From: Kiritimatiellia bacterium
GTDB lineage: Bacteria; Verrucomicrobiota; Kiritimatiellia; RFP12; DVOR01
Direction: 5' to 3'
Assembly (NCBI GenBank): GCA_017548245.1
Contig: JAFYMU010000081.1
Span: 1 to 5,710 of the forward strand
Length of the DNA: 5,710 bases
Shown here: positions 5,554-5,710 of the stretch, in pieces
Layout of the letters: each line of letters opens with the position of its first letter
Numbering within the stretch: position 1 is the stretch's first letter
Position numbers and translations under genes: made by a program
Notes under the pieces: generated by a model
What the model saw: only the letters and a program-made list of their open reading frames with translations
Told to the model about the DNA's origin: nothing
The model's database searches: none

Positions 5554-5660
5554 GGGCGCTACACGAAGCCCTTTGGGCTGTTGTTGGTTGCCCCAAGGAA
5601 CTGTTGAATCACGCGCACAAAGGTGAGCCCTACGAAGCACGGGAAATCTGCACCGCTCCT
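5545..5660 (-). ncRNA. Putative structured small RNA, convergent with the 468-aa gene
   Basis: No protein frame with a start and ribosome site exists here, but the minus-strand transcript expected from the adjacent promoter has strong pairing. One arrangement is a hairpin CCUUGGGGC / GCCCAAAGG (5598-5590 with 5578-5570, 8 pairs and one G-A mismatch, 11-base loop) plus an upstream hairpin GGUG...CACC (5655-5652 with 5626-5623) enclosing CCC/GGG. An alternative is a rod: GCGGUGCA (5656-5649) with UGUAGCGC (5563-5556), CCC with GGG (5643-5641, 5571-5569) and GGGCU with AGCCC (5630-5626, 5579-5575). G-U pairs work only on the minus strand. The rod with a bulge containing UUCG and a downstream ACAGCC faintly recalls 6S RNA, but about 115 bases is short for 6S. 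Ends are estimates; the family is unknown. Confidence 0.42.
5552..5573. terminator. Weak hairpin at the 468-aa stop codon, possible bidirectional terminator
   Basis: AAGGGC (5552-5557) pairs with GCCCTT (5568-5573) around a ten-base loop, starting on the stop codon of the 468-residue gene. Reading leftward it is followed by TTATTTCC, a poor U-tract; reading rightward there is no U-tract. It competes with the longer hairpin at 5570-5598. Confidence 0.22.
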
Positions 5661-5666
5661 ATGGAG

Positions 5667-5695
5667 ATGATACCAAAAATCAGCGAAAATTGCAA
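5667..5695 (-). promoter_or_regulatory. Near-consensus minus-strand promoter at the right end
   Basis: Minus strand: TTGCAA (5695-5690, 5/6 to TTGACA), 17-base spacer, TATCAT (5672-5667, 5/6) preceded by TGG as an extended -10. This is the best sigma70-type promoter in the window. It points away from the right edge into the structured region, with a predicted start near 5660 and no open reading frame behind it. Confidence 0.65.
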
Positions 5696-5710
5696 ATTTC
5701 ACGATTTAGG

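Noticed and set aside
5556..5656. Firm assignment of the structured region as 6S or SRP RNA
   Set aside because: The rod with a UUCG bulge and ACAGCC recalls 6S, but the span is too short and the central bubble is not clear. The conserved SRP apical loop is absent on both strands.
5661..5708. Short plus-strand frame beginning MEMIPKISEN at the right edge
   Set aside because: No ribosome site before the ATG, it overlaps the strong minus-strand promoter, and it cannot be followed past the window.

Overview
This is a bacterial chromosomal window with very tight gene packing. Seven minus-strand genes fill positions 1 to 3807. Two plus-strand genes fill 3958 to 5553. The last ~155 bases have no convincing protein gene but look like a promoter plus a structured RNA on the minus strand. 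Shine-Dalgarno sequences are strong and often overlap the upstream stop codon, and sigma70-type promoters can be seen. The ExbD membrane helix and the segment after it (residues 14-49) resemble, from memory, proteins of the PVC superphylum (Kiritimatiellota/Lentisphaerota type). That placement is only an impression; nothing here fixes the taxon.

Left block (1-1768, minus strand): an operon reading exbB, exbD, a 97-residue PQ-loop (SemiSWEET-like) membrane protein, and the first 101 codons of a multi-pass transporter that resembles the bile acid:sodium symporter superfamily. ExbB and ExbD form a proton-driven inner-membrane motor. The two genes behind them look like small-molecule transporters. 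The operon starts at an extended -10 promoter. A perfect 10+6+10 bp dyad with a C/G-tract centre overlaps its -35 region, in the style of CsoR/RcnR/FrmR operators.

Middle block (1835-3807, minus strand): a four-gene operon of unrecognised genes. It encodes a four-helix membrane protein, two small two-helix membrane proteins that are tandem paralogs, and a soluble acidic protein of 235 residues. Two of the junctions share an identical 13-base stop/Shine-Dalgarno block.

Right block (3958-5553, plus strand): transcribed divergently from the middle block across a 150-base intergenic region with a promoter candidate in each direction. It encodes a 57-residue two-helix protein and a 468-residue protein with about eight helices and two extracytoplasmic domains of vaguely DUF3592-like layout. 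The middle and right blocks together look like a local set of uncharacterised envelope proteins.

Right end (5554-5710): a near-consensus minus-strand promoter (TTGCAA, 17 bp, TGG, TATCAT) faces into about 110 bases that can fold into hairpins or a rod. It would give a small RNA converging on the 3' end of the 468-residue gene. I found no transposase, CRISPR array, tRNA or rRNA in the window.
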